Assembly (NCBI RefSeq): GCF_040451425.1
Contig: NZ_CP144374.1
Span: forward strand, 1,342,501 to 1,406,500
Reading direction: 5' to 3'
DNA from: Thermodesulfovibrio sp. 3462-1
GTDB lineage: Bacteria > Nitrospirota > Thermodesulfovibrionia > Thermodesulfovibrionales > Thermodesulfovibrionaceae
DNA length: 64,000 bases
Both the position numbers and the translations under genes were made by a program. The notes beneath the pieces were generated by a model, which worked only from the letters and a program-made list of their open reading frames with translations, had not been told where the DNA came from and did no database searches. This document shows, piece after piece, positions 54,659 through 63,549 of the stretch. Numbering within the stretch: position 1 is the stretch's first letter; every line of letters begins with the position of its first letter.

Positions 54659-56050
54659 TCAGCCCTCCACAGGAACAAGTTTCCCAGGATTTAAAATATT
54701 GTCAGGATCAAGTGCCTGTTTGATTCTACGCATTGTCTCAACTCCAGCGAGACCTATTTCATTTTTGAGATATTTAAGCTTTGCAACACCAATTCCATGC
54801 TCACCAGAAAGAGTTCCACCTAAGGAGAGAGCGATCTCAAAGATTTCATCAACAGCCTTATGGAGCTTTTGCATTTCATCTTTATCTGCTGGATCCACAA
54901 GGATTGTTGGATGAAGATTTCCATCACCTGCATGTCCAAATGTTCCAATCATCAGATTATATTTTTTTGCAATATTCTGAATAGCAACCAGCATCTCAAC
55001 AATTTTTGTTCTCGGTACTGTAGCATCTTCAAGAACTGTCGTAGGCTTTACCTGTGCAAGTGCTGGTAAGGCTGCTCTACGAGCTGCCCACAGGGAGTCT
55101 CTTTCAGCGTCAGTTTCCGCAATTTTATATTTACCATTGTTTTGTTTTATTATTTCCACGCATTTTTCAGCTTCCCATTCAACAGAATCTTTACCCATTC
55201 CATCAACTTCTATAAGAAGCAATGCCTCTACATCAGTAGGAAGTCCTACCTTTGCATAGTTTTCAACGGTCTGTATTGTGACATTGTCCATTATTTCAAG
55301 GGTTGCTGGAATAACATGATTACGAACAATGTCAGTGACTGTTTTACCAGCATCTTCGAGTCTGTCAAAGAAAGCAATCATTGATTTGCGATACTTTGGT
55401 GCAGGGATGAGTTTGCATATTATTTCAGTAATTATTCCCAAGGTTCCCTCTGATCCTACAAAAAGAGCTGTAAAATCGTAGGCTGTAACATTTTTCACGG
55501 TTTTTCCACCGTAACGGAAAATCTCTCCTGTTGGAAGCACTACTTCCATTCCCATGATATAATGTTTTGTTACTCCGTATTTCAATCCACGAAGTCCTCC
55601 AGAGTTTTCAGCCACTGAGCCGCCAACTGTTGCAGTTGCCATTGAGCCAGGGTCTGGTGGATAGAGAAGTCCGTATTTTGCAACTGCATTGTTTAAATCG
55701 GCGATAATAACTCCAGGCTGAACAGTTGCTGTAAGATTGTCTGGATCAATTTCAACTATTTTATTCATTTTTTGAAAGGCGATAACAACTCCTTTGCTAA
55801 GAGGAACAGGACCGCCACTGAGGCATGTTCCAGCGCCTCTTGGATAGATTGGAGTTTTTGTCTGCCTTGCAAGAAAAATTAGTTCCTGAATCTGCCTGGT
55901 ATTTTCAGGAAAAACAACCACCCCCGGAATCTCCCGAGGGATCCCTGGGGTGGCATCATAACTGTATGTGATTAATTCAGCCTTATCAGTAAGAACATTT
56001 TCCGGACCAAAAATGTTTCTACACTTATTTATGAAATTGCTATCAATCAT
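54659..56050 (-). CDS. FAD-linked D-lactate/glycolate oxidase subunit (GlcD/DLD type)
   Basis: A 463-residue flavoprotein. The FAD-binding PCMH domain has PGVVVFPENTRQIQELIFLA, PIYPRGAGTCLSGG and DPGSMATATVGGSVAENSGG. The C-terminal cap ends GGTLSGEHGIGVAKLKYL and PDNILNPGKLVP. With the neighbouring permease and Fe-S genes, D-lactate is the probable substrate; glycolate is possible. Its ATG overlaps the permease stop and its stop lies one base before the Fe-S gene. Confidence 0.92.
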   Translation of the reverse strand: MIDSNFINKCRNIFGPENVLTDKAELITYSYDATPGIPREIPGVVVFPENTRQIQELIFLARQTKTPIYPRGAGTCLSGGPVPLSKGVVIAFQKMNKIVEIDPDNLTATVQPGVIIADLNNAVAKYGLLYPPDPGSMATATVGGSVAENSGGLRGLKYGVTKHYIMGMEVVLPTGEIFRYGGKTVKNVTAYDFTALFVGSEGTLGIITEIICKLIPAPKYRKSMIAFFDRLEDAGKTVTDIVRNHVIPATLEIMDNVTIQTVENYAKVGLPTDVEALLLIEVDGMGKDSVEWEAEKCVEIIKQNNGKYKIAETDAERDSLWAARRAALPALAQVKPTTVLEDATVPRTKIVEMLVAIQNIAKKYNLMIGTFGHAGDGNLHPTILVDPADKDEMQKLHKAVDEIFEIALSLGGTLSGEHGIGVAKLKYLKNEIGLAGVETMRRIKQALDPDNILNPGKLVPVEG

Positions 56051-57810
56051 TTTACAGCTCCTCTTCCAACAACTCTTGAAATTATTACAATTAATATTGA
56101 AACAGCAAAGGTAATAATCAGATAATTAAGTCCTTCAGTAGAAGGAGTAGTTGCTGCAGATTTTGCTGCTGCAGCAGCTGCCTGTACGACCTGCTCCCAG
56201 TGAGGAATCATCCATGTAAATACATATGCCTGAAGCATTGCAAGCACACCCATGAGGAAGGTAAGGATTATGGAATGCTTGAGTGTGAATCTAAATATAT
56301 CACCTTCATGTCCAACATATCCTGTTGCTGCAGTTGCAACAGCAATGGACTGCGGAGAAATCATTTTTCCAAAAACTCCACCAGAGGAATTTGTTGCCAC
56401 TGTGAGAACAGGATCTATACCAATCTGACGGGCTGTAACTTCTTGAAGTTTTCCAAAAAGAGCATTTGATGATGTATCTGAACCTGTCATGAAAACTCCA
56501 AGCCAGCCAAGAAATGCTGCAAAGAATGGGAAAATCACTCCAGTTGACGCAAAGGCATAACCAAGTGTAATAGCCATTCCTGAGAAATTATAAAGATAGG
56601 CAAATCCAAGAATTGTTCCAATTGTCACAATAGGCCACTTAAGCTGATTAAGAGTTCGTCCAGCAACTCTGAGTGCTGTTCCGATTGATGCACCCATTAC
56701 AGGGATTGAAAGAATTCCTGCAAAAAGAATTGCAGTTCCCGCTGCTGAAAGTACATTAAATATATAAACTGCTGGTTTTGGTTTCCCAAGATGGTCTATA
56801 ATCTCTTTATCAAGACCAGTTATCGGAAATTTTATTGTTAAAAGCTGGTCAAGAGCTGCCTTTACTGGTTTAATACCCCATGCAGCAACGAAAATTGAAA
56901 GTAGAATAAAGGGTGCCCATGCTCTAAATACCTGTCCTGCAGTAAATTCAAGCTTTGCTCTTCCTGCTGCTGCTTCATGTTCAAAGGTCCAGGATTCCTT
57001 TGGATGCCATATTTTAGCAAATATTACTGTTGCAATAATAGAAACAATTGATGAAAGGATGTCTGGTAGATAAGGACCAATATAGTTAGATACTAAAAAC
57101 TGTGTTAATGCAAAAGACCCACCACTTACTAAAAGAATAGGCCAGATTTCAACAGCTTTTTTCCATCCAGCCATAACAACTGCCATATAGAATGGAACAA
57201 CGATACTGAAAAATGGAAGCTGTCTTCCAACCATTTTGCTCATTGCCATCATATCAACGCCAGAGACTGCTGAACCGACAACAATAGGAATTCCAATTGC
57301 ACCGAAGGCAACAGGTGCTGTATTTGCAATAAGACAGATACCTGCAGCATAAATTGGATTGAATCCCAATCCTGCAAGCATTGCAGCTGAGATTGCCACA
57401 GGTGTTCCAAATCCTGCAGCACCTTCAAGAAATGCACCAAAAGAGTAAGCAATGATTACTGCCTGAACTCTTCTGTCATCGGAGATTGCAGCAAGTGAGT
57501 TCTTGATTACTTCAAACTGTTTTGTTTCAACAGAAAGATTGTAGATATAAACTGCTGTAACAACGATCCAGCAAACAGGCCAGAGCCCGAAAAGAAAACC
57601 ATTAAAAACTGAAAGCACAGAAAGATTAACAGGCATTCCATAAGCAACTACTGAAATCAACATCGCAATAATAACTGCTGAAATTGCTGCCCAGTGCCCT
57701 TTCATTCTTTTGTAAGCAAGCGCCCAGAAAAGATAAAGAATTGGCACTGCCGCAACCAGAGCACTTAATGCAAGACTACCCAATGGATTGATGTCCATTT
57801 TCCAGGGCAT
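56047..57810 (-). CDS. lldP: L-lactate permease family transporter
   Basis: A 587-residue inner-membrane protein with about 14 helices. It has GAFLEGAAGFGTPVAISAAM, NTAPVAFGAIGIPI, MTGSDTSSNALFGKLQ and GGVFGKMISPQSIAVATAAT, which are strong LctP signatures. It imports lactate or glycolate with protons. The start ATG follows TAAGGAGG. It heads the operon that runs through the dehydrogenase and Lut-like genes, under a good promoter with adjacent half-site repeats. Confidence 0.95.
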   Translation of the reverse strand: MPWKMDINPLGSLALSALVAAVPILYLFWALAYKRMKGHWAAISAVIIAMLISVVAYGMPVNLSVLSVFNGFLFGLWPVCWIVVTAVYIYNLSVETKQFEVIKNSLAAISDDRRVQAVIIAYSFGAFLEGAAGFGTPVAISAAMLAGLGFNPIYAAGICLIANTAPVAFGAIGIPIVVGSAVSGVDMMAMSKMVGRQLPFFSIVVPFYMAVVMAGWKKAVEIWPILLVSGGSFALTQFLVSNYIGPYLPDILSSIVSIIATVIFAKIWHPKESWTFEHEAAAGRAKLEFTAGQVFRAWAPFILLSIFVAAWGIKPVKAALDQLLTIKFPITGLDKEIIDHLGKPKPAVYIFNVLSAAGTAILFAGILSIPVMGASIGTALRVAGRTLNQLKWPIVTIGTILGFAYLYNFSGMAITLGYAFASTGVIFPFFAAFLGWLGVFMTGSDTSSNALFGKLQEVTARQIGIDPVLTVATNSSGGVFGKMISPQSIAVATAATGYVGHEGDIFRFTLKHSIILTFLMGVLAMLQAYVFTWMIPHWEQVVQAAAAAAKSAATTPSTEGLNYLIITFAVSILIVIISRVVGRGAVK

Positions 57811-57842
57811 AGTTTAACCTCCTTATTAAAATTTTTCAATAA

Positions 57843-57871
57843 ATTATCCACAATTTAGAGAAGTTTGTAAA
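57843..57871 (-). promoter_or_regulatory. Sigma-70 promoter of the lactate operon
   Basis: On the minus strand TTTACA (plus 57866-57871), a 17-base spacer and GATAAT (plus 57843-57848) lie 33 bases before the lldP ATG. Each hexamer has one mismatch to consensus. Confidence 0.7.
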
Positions 57872-57880
57872 TCAGCAAAA

Positions 57881-57909
57881 TCCTACATAGTTGTAGGAAA
57901 ATTCCTACA
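57881..57909. promoter_or_regulatory. Array of three alternating 7-bp half-sites (probable operator)
   Basis: TCCTACA at 57881-57887, TGTAGGA at 57892-57898 and TCCTACA at 57903-57909 are placed exactly 11 bp apart in alternating orientation. The last two form the palindrome TGTAGGAAAATTCCTACA. The array lies ten bases upstream of the lactate -35 box, a position typical of an activator, and overlaps the argF stop codon. The regulator is unknown. Confidence 0.6.
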
Positions 57910-58804
57910 TGGTAAGCAGAAATTCAAGAATTGCTTTTGAAGTATGGAGTCTATTTTCTGCTTGATCAAGAACAACGCTCTGAGGTCCGTCAAGAACCTC
58001 ATCGGTGATTTCTTCTCCTCGGTGAGCTGGCAGGCAGTGCATAACTATTGCATCTGGTTTTGCTTTGCTGAGAAGTTTAGTGTTTACCTGAAAATTCTTT
58101 AACTTTTTTTTCTTTTCGATGCTTCCTTCTTCACCCATGCTAAGCCATACATCAGTGTAAATTACATCTGCCTGAAGTACTGCTTGCTCTGGATCGGAAA
58201 ATATTTTTACCTCTGTAAAAGCTTTTGCTTTTTGCACAACCTCTTCTAAGGGCTCACATCCTTGAGGAGTTGCAATATTTATTTTAATACCAGTTAAAGC
58301 ACTTGCCTCAATCAGTGAGTTTGCCACATTGTTTCCATCTCCAACATAGGCAAGTTTAATTCCTTCAAGCTTTCCTTTTTTCTCAAGAATCGTCATCATA
58401 TCTGCCATTGCTTGACAGGGATGATGTTCATCAGTTAAAGCATTTATTACAGGAATTGTTGCCCATTTTGCAAACTCTTCAATTGTTTTATGAGAAAAAG
58501 TTCTGATTACTATACAATCAAGATACCTTGAAAGAACCTGTGCAGTGTCTTTTATTGTTTCTCCTCTTGAAAGCTGAAGCTCTTTTGAACTCAAACACAT
58601 AGGATGCCCACCAAGTTGATAGATTGCAACATCAAAAGAAACCCTTGTTCTTGTAGAAGGCTTTTCAAAAATCATTCCAATACATTTGCCAACAAGAGAA
58701 GATTTTAAAAGATCTTTATTTGATTTAAATTCAATTGCTCTGTTTATCAATGAAAAAAACTCATCTCTTTTTAAATCCAAAACCCTGAGATAATCTCTCT
58801 TCAC
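57905..58804 (-). CDS. argF: Ornithine carbamoyltransferase
   Basis: A 299-residue enzyme of arginine synthesis. It has the carbamoyl-phosphate loop KPSTRTRVSFDVA, NALTDEHHPCQAMADMMTIL and MHCLPAHRGEEITDEV, where HCLP separates it from aspartate transcarbamylase. Its ATG overlaps the argD stop. The stop codon lies inside the half-site array upstream of lldP, and no separate terminator is visible. Confidence 0.96.
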   Translation of the reverse strand: MKRDYLRVLDLKRDEFFSLINRAIEFKSNKDLLKSSLVGKCIGMIFEKPSTRTRVSFDVAIYQLGGHPMCLSSKELQLSRGETIKDTAQVLSRYLDCIVIRTFSHKTIEEFAKWATIPVINALTDEHHPCQAMADMMTILEKKGKLEGIKLAYVGDGNNVANSLIEASALTGIKINIATPQGCEPLEEVVQKAKAFTEVKIFSDPEQAVLQADVIYTDVWLSMGEEGSIEKKKKLKNFQVNTKLLSKAKPDAIVMHCLPAHRGEEITDEVLDGPQSVVLDQAENRLHTSKAILEFLLTM

Positions 58805-60006
58805 TGTGTGACCTCTCTCAGTGCTTTATCAAAAATACAGATTGCTTCATCAATATCATCCTTTTCAATTATCAATGGAGGAGTAAATCTTATTACAGAG
58901 CCGTCTCCTGCCAGTCCTATTAAAAGTCCCTTTTCCATACATTTTTTAACAACTGAAAGAGCATTTTGCTTTAACTGCACACCAATTAAAAGTCCTATTC
59001 CTCTTATTTCTTTAATTGTTTCTGGATATTTTTCCTGTAACGCCTTTAACTTTTTTATAAAATATTTTGAAATTCTTTGACAGTAATCCAGAAGATAGCC
59101 ATCTTCAAGAACTGTCTCAAGAGTGGCCACTGCAGCAGCACAGGCAACTGGATTTCCTCCAAATGTAGAGGCATGGGTTTTCGGAGCAAAAGCCTGAGCA
59201 ATTTCTTCCTTTGCAAGTATTGCTCCAATAGGGATTCCTCCGCCAAGACCTTTCGCAAGAGTCATAATGTCAGGTTGTATTTCAAAGTGTTCATAGGCAA
59301 AAAGTTTGCCTGTTCTACCAATTCCTGTCTGAATTTCATCAAGGATGAGAAGAATCTGATATTTGTCACATACTTGTCTTACTTTTTTAAAATACTCTTC
59401 ATCAGGAACATAAATTCCACCCTCTGCCTGAATGGGTTCAAGAATTACAGCACAAGTTTTCTCTGTTATAGCTCTTTCTATAGCTTCAGCATCATTGAAG
59501 GGAACAAATTTTACTCCAGGAAGTAATGGCTCAAATCCGTGATGATATTTTTCCTGTCCTGTTACACTGAGGCTTCCAAAACTTCTTCCATGAAAAGAAT
59601 TTTCTGCTGCAATAAATTCATAGCGTTGTTCACCAAATTTATTTTTCATGTATATTCTTGCAAGTTTAAGAGCACCCTCATTTGCTTCAGTTCCAGAATT
59701 ACAGAAAAAAACTCTGTCTGCAAAGGAGTTTTCAATTAAAATTTTTGCAAGTTTTGTCTGAGGCTCTGTGTAATAAAGATTTGATACATGTATCAATCTC
59801 TGAACCTGTTTTTGGACTGCAATTACAACTTTTCTCGGACAATGTCCAAGCACATTTACAGCAATTCCAGCGAGACAATCAATATATTCTTTTCCATTGA
59901 CATCCCAGACTCTTACACCCTTGCCCTTTCTCAAAACAACAGGAAATCTTGCATAGGTTGGCATTAGAAATTTTTCAGTGAATTCTATAATTTCTCTGGC
60001 TTCCAT
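58801..60006 (-). CDS. argD: Acetylornithine aminotransferase
   Basis: A 401-residue class III PLP aminotransferase. It has DCLAGIAVNVLGHCPRKVVI, FFCNSGTEANEGALKLARIY, FHGRSFGSLSVTGQ, the PLP aspartate in LLILDEIQTGIGRTGKLFAY, and lysine in MTLAKGLGGGIPIGA. No ribosome-binding site precedes the ATG; TATTAT (plus 60015-60020 reversed) ends eight bases before it. It is divergent from the formyl-THF cyclo-ligase gene and co-transcribed with argF. Confidence 0.95.
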   Translation of the reverse strand: MEAREIIEFTEKFLMPTYARFPVVLRKGKGVRVWDVNGKEYIDCLAGIAVNVLGHCPRKVVIAVQKQVQRLIHVSNLYYTEPQTKLAKILIENSFADRVFFCNSGTEANEGALKLARIYMKNKFGEQRYEFIAAENSFHGRSFGSLSVTGQEKYHHGFEPLLPGVKFVPFNDAEAIERAITEKTCAVILEPIQAEGGIYVPDEEYFKKVRQVCDKYQILLILDEIQTGIGRTGKLFAYEHFEIQPDIMTLAKGLGGGIPIGAILAKEEIAQAFAPKTHASTFGGNPVACAAAVATLETVLEDGYLLDYCQRISKYFIKKLKALQEKYPETIKEIRGIGLLIGVQLKQNALSVVKKCMEKGLLIGLAGDGSVIRFTPPLIIEKDDIDEAICIFDKALREVTQ

Positions 60007-60056
60007 AAAGTTTTATAATACCATAAAAACGCCTGTTAATGGTATAATTTTAAATT
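60007..60056. promoter_or_regulatory. 50-bp divergent promoter region argD / folate operon
   Basis: TATTAT for the minus strand (plus 60015-60020) and TATAAT for the plus strand (60043-60048) each end eight bases before the facing start codon. There is no space for leader RNA or ribosome-binding sites on either side. Confidence 0.55.
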
Positions 60057-60605
60057 GTGAAAAAAGAAATCAGAAAAAAAATGCTTGAACTAAGAAGCAA
60101 AATTCCGCAAGATTTAAAAATCAGAAAGGATGAAAAAATTGCTTTAAATTTTATTAACTTTTTGAAAGAAAGGCACGTAAAATCTGTCCTTCTTTACGCT
60201 TCCTTTGGAAGTGAAGTTGATACATGGAGAATTTTTGAATACTGTAAAAAACTTTCAATAAAAACCGCTTTCCCTAAGGTAAAGGAAAAATTTTTAGAAA
60301 TCTACTGGGTAAAGGAACGCTCTGAACTGGCTAAAGGTTATAAATCAATTCTTGAGCCCTGTAATGCTCAAAAAGCCCAGATTGATGATATTGAAGTTAT
60401 TGCTGTGCCTGGGTTGGCTTTTGACAAAAACTGCTTCAGAATTGGATATGGCGGAGGTTTTTATGATAGACTTCTTTCTAAGAAAAAAGGACTGGCAGCA
60501 GGCTTAGCCTATGAAGAGCAGGTTTTAGATCAATTACCTCTGGAATCGCATGATATAAAAGTTGATTTAATAATAACTGATGAGAGGGTGATAAACTGTG
60601 GTTAA
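60057..60605 (+). CDS. 5-formyltetrahydrofolate cyclo-ligase
   Basis: A 182-residue enzyme that recycles 5-formyl-THF to methenyl-THF with ATP. The N-terminus [20 protein letters not shown] and the C-terminal signature [19 protein letters not shown] are typical. GTG 60057 is the start, with no ribosome-binding site and a TATAAT eight bases before it. It heads the folate/C1 operon and overlaps folE by eight bases. Its presence beside folD and the MTHFR genes fits one-carbon metabolism. Confidence 0.92.
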   Translation: MKKEIRKKMLELRSKIPQDLKIRKDEKIALNFINFLKERHVKSVLLYASFGSEVDTWRIFEYCKKLSIKTAFPKVKEKFLEIYWVKERSELAKGYKSILEPCNAQKAQIDDIEVIAVPGLAFDKNCFRIGYGGGFYDRLLSKKKGLAAGLAYEEQVLDQLPLESHDIKVDLIITDERVINCG

Positions 60606-61161
60606 TAGAGAAAAAATTAAAAAAGGCGTAAGACTTATTATTGAAGGAATTGGAGAAGACCCTGAAAGAGATGGGATCAAGGATACTCCTGAGCGTATTG
60701 CAAGAATGTATGAAGAAATCTTTAAAGGTCTTGAACCTCCAGAGGAAGAGTTACTCAAATGCATTGAAGGTGAAACTCATGATGAAATGGTTCTTTTAAA
60801 AAATATACCCTTTTACTCAGTTTGTGAACATCATTTCTTACCATTTTTTGGATATGCCCATATTGCCTATATTCCAGATGGAAGAATTGTAGGATTAAGT
60901 GAACTTCCCAGAGCAGTTGACTATCTTGCAAAGAGACCACAGATTCAGGAAAGGCTTACAAAGGAACTTGCAAATCTCATCATGGAAAAATTAAGACCTA
61001 AAGGATGCATGGTTGTTATTGAAGCAGAGCATCTCTGTATGAGCATGAGAGGAATAAAAAAACCTGGTGCGAAAACGATTACTTCAGCTGTAAGAGGTAT
61101 TTTCAGAAGAAGTCAAAAAACCAGACAGGAAGCCCTGGAATTAATAAATAAGGATAAATAG
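60598..61161 (+). CDS. folE: GTP cyclohydrolase I
   Basis: A 187-residue enzyme of folate synthesis. It has [20 protein letters not shown], the zinc motif [20 protein letters not shown] and [20 protein letters not shown]. The GTG start is near the frame of the cyclo-ligase stop (GTGGTTAATAG). FolD starts immediately after its stop. Making new folate next to folate-dependent C1 genes suggests co-regulation. Confidence 0.95.
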   Translation: MVNREKIKKGVRLIIEGIGEDPERDGIKDTPERIARMYEEIFKGLEPPEEELLKCIEGETHDEMVLLKNIPFYSVCEHHFLPFFGYAHIAYIPDGRIVGLSELPRAVDYLAKRPQIQERLTKELANLIMEKLRPKGCMVVIEAEHLCMSMRGIKKPGAKTITSAVRGIFRRSQKTRQEALELINKDK

Positions 61162-62019
61162 ATGAGCACAGAGATTATTAATGGAAAACTTCTTGCTAGT
61201 AAAATCAAAGAAGAATTAAAAAAAGAAGTAGAAAATTTAAAAAACAAAGGAATTAATCCATGTCTTGCTGTGCTGCTTGTTGGTGAAAATAAAGCAAGTC
61301 AAAAATATGTTTCTTTTAAGGAAAAAACCTGTGGGGAATTGGGTATTGAAAGTTTAGTTTTCAGACTACCTGATGATGCAGATGAAGCAAATATAATTAA
61401 ACTCATTAATGAGTTAAATGAAAACTCTCAGGTAAATGGAATACTTGTCCAGCTGCCTCTACCAAAACATTTAAATCAGCAAAAAATTTTAGAAAAAATA
61501 AATCCCTTTAAAGATGTGGACGGCTTTACTCCTTATTGTCTTGGAAGACTATTAGTTGATACTCCTTTATTTATTCCGTGTACACCAAAAGGTGTTTTAA
61601 GAATGCTTGATGAATATAAAATCAAGATCGAAGGTAAGAATGCTGTTGTTATTGGAAGAAGCATAATTGTTGGTAAGCCTCTTTCTTTGCTTTTATTGAA
61701 GAGAAATGCCACTGTCACAGTCTGCCACAGTAAGACAAAAGAGCTTCATGAGATAACAAAGAAAGCTGATATTTTATGTGTTGCCATAGGAAAGGAAAGA
61801 TTTATAAACTCTTGCATGATAAAAGAAGGTGCAGTAGTTATTGACATTGGAATAAATGTTACAGCTGATGGGAAAGTTACAGGAGATGTTGATTTTGATG
61901 AAGTAAAACAAAAGGCTTCCTACATAACACCAGTTCCGGGAGGAGTTGGACCAATGACAATAGCAATGCTTATGGAAAACACAATTTATGCTGTAAAACT
62001 GCAACGAGGCTTGCTATGA
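61162..62019 (+). CDS. folD: Bifunctional methylenetetrahydrofolate dehydrogenase/cyclohydrolase
   Basis: A 285-residue enzyme that links methenyl- and methylene-THF to formyl-THF. It has ASQKYVSFKEKTCGELGIES (catalytic Lys in YVxxK), GILVQLPLPKHL, DVDGFTPYCLGRL, VVIGRSIIVGKPLSLLLL and PVPGGVGPMTIAMLMENT. In this context it serves the methyl branch of the Wood-Ljungdahl pathway. The next gene starts four bases inside its end. Confidence 0.96.
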   Translation: MSTEIINGKLLASKIKEELKKEVENLKNKGINPCLAVLLVGENKASQKYVSFKEKTCGELGIESLVFRLPDDADEANIIKLINELNENSQVNGILVQLPLPKHLNQQKILEKINPFKDVDGFTPYCLGRLLVDTPLFIPCTPKGVLRMLDEYKIKIEGKNAVVIGRSIIVGKPLSLLLLKRNATVTVCHSKTKELHEITKKADILCVAIGKERFINSCMIKEGAVVIDIGINVTADGKVTGDVDFDEVKQKASYITPVPGGVGPMTIAMLMENTIYAVKLQRGLL

Positions 62020-62663
62020 TTACAACTAAAAAGAAAGATTTTAAAGAAATTGAAAGATATATTGAAAATCTTGAAAGCTTTTTTCTTATTGGATGCTCAG
62101 AGTGTGCAACCCTGTGCGGAACAGGTAATGAAGAAGCGATTTTAAATTTAAAGCAATGGCTTGAAAGCAATAATAAAAAAGTAACTGGATGGATGATTGC
62201 AAAAACAGGCTGTCAGATTCTGGGAACAAAAAGACAACTTTCTCAATACAGAAAGAATATTGAGGAAGCTCAATGCATAATGGTTTTATCCTGTGGTGCT
62301 GGAACTCAAACTATTACGGAGCTTTTTGAAGAAAAACCTGTTATTCCTGTAAATGATACGCTTTTTATTGGCAACATGCGAAGATTTAGAGAATTTGAAG
62401 AAAGATGTCGCGCCTGTGGTGAATGTTTTCTTGCTATTACAGGAATTTGCGTTGTCACCCTCTGTCCAAAATCAATGCTCAATGGTCCCTGTGGAGGATA
62501 TAAAGAGGGTAAATGTGAGGTTAATCCTATGAGAAAGTGCGTCTGGACAGTAGCTTACGAAATTCTTGAAAAAAGAGGAGTTGTTGAAAAATTCTATGAA
62601 AATATTTTAGGTCCAAAAGACTGGTCAAAAGCTAATTCACCAAGACAGTTTAAGGAGAAATAA
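62016..62663 (+). CDS. metV: MTHFR C-terminal zinc-finger subunit (MetV)
   Basis: A 215-residue protein of the family that accompanies MetF in acetogens and other Wood-Ljungdahl organisms. Cysteines occur in LIGCSECATLCGTG, AKTGCQILG, MVLSCGAGTQ and CRACGECFLAITGICVVTLC, then LNGPCGGYKEGKCEVNP. They hold zinc and Fe-S sites. MetV is thought to pass electrons to the MetF flavin when NAD(P)H is not used directly. It overlaps folD by four bases and is one base from metF. Confidence 0.9.
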   Translation: MITTKKKDFKEIERYIENLESFFLIGCSECATLCGTGNEEAILNLKQWLESNNKKVTGWMIAKTGCQILGTKRQLSQYRKNIEEAQCIMVLSCGAGTQTITELFEEKPVIPVNDTLFIGNMRRFREFEERCRACGECFLAITGICVVTLCPKSMLNGPCGGYKEGKCEVNPMRKCVWTVAYEILEKRGVVEKFYENILGPKDWSKANSPRQFKEK

Positions 62664-62664
62664 A

Positions 62665-63549
62665 TTGAGCAATCTCAAGAAAAAGCTAATGAATGGAGAT
62701 TTTGTAATCACTGTAGAAATAACTCCACCTAAGGGACCTGAAATATCGCAAATGGTAAATAAATTGCAGGAATTGAAATTATTGGTTGATGCTGTAAATT
62801 TTACAGATAATCCTTCTGGCAAAATGCGAATGTGCTCTTTAGCTGCATGTAAAATTTCACTGGATTTAGGTTTTGAACCAGTGCTTCAGATGACTTGCAG
62901 AGATCGTAACAGAATTGGCATTCAATCAGATCTTCTTGGTGCCCATGCTCTTGGAATTAGAAATCTCCTTGTAATGACAGGAGACCATCCAATTTTGGGA
63001 GACCATAAAGAAGCAAAGCCTGTTTATGATATAGATTCTTCTATTCTTCTTAAAATGGTAAACAATCTTAACAGAGGAATTGCTTTGAATGGGAATGAAT
63101 TAAACGGAAAAACTGATTTTTTTTACGGTGCTGTAGTAAATCCCAATGCAGATCCTCTAATGCCCCAATTGAAAAGATTTGAGCAAAAGCTAAAAATGGG
63201 TGCAGAGTTTTTTCAAACACAGATGATATTTGAGCTCGCATTACTTGAAAAATTTATGGAACATGCAGGAAAATTCAATACAAAGGTTATTGCAGGCATA
63301 GTTATTATAAGAAGTAAAAAAATGTTACACTATCTTGCCAGTAAAGTACCAGGGGTTAATGTGCCAGAGTGGTTAATAGACAGAGTTGAAAAATTAAAAG
63401 AGGATGATGTGGAAAAATTTGGACTGAATTTTTCAGCAAAATTAGTATTGGATATAATTGATAAAAAGCTCTGTCACGGTATTCACATAATGGCATTCTC
63501 AAAGGTTGAAGAAGTGAAAAATTTACTAAATTTTATTAAACTAAAATAA
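62665..63549 (+). CDS. metF: 5,10-methylenetetrahydrofolate reductase
   Basis: A 294-residue TIM-barrel flavoprotein that makes 5-methyl-THF, the substrate of AcsE. It has FVITVEITPPKGPEISQM, DAVNFTDNPSGKMRMCSLAA, QMTCRDRNRIGIQSDLLGAH and LLVMTGDHPILGDH. TTG 62665 is taken as start, since GGAGAAA lies five bases before it and the sequence SNLKKKLMNGDFVITVE follows. The stop overlaps the ATG of the next gene (TAATG). Confidence 0.93.
   Translation: MSNLKKKLMNGDFVITVEITPPKGPEISQMVNKLQELKLLVDAVNFTDNPSGKMRMCSLAACKISLDLGFEPVLQMTCRDRNRIGIQSDLLGAHALGIRNLLVMTGDHPILGDHKEAKPVYDIDSSILLKMVNNLNRGIALNGNELNGKTDFFYGAVVNPNADPLMPQLKRFEQKLKMGAEFFQTQMIFELALLEKFMEHAGKFNTKVIAGIVIIRSKKMLHYLASKVPGVNVPEWLIDRVEKLKEDDVEKFGLNFSAKLVLDIIDKKLCHGIHIMAFSKVEEVKNLLNFIKLK

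Noticed and set aside
60007-60056. Tetrahydrofolate riboswitch before the folate operon
   Set aside because: The whole divergent gap is 50 bases and the transcript appears to be leaderless.
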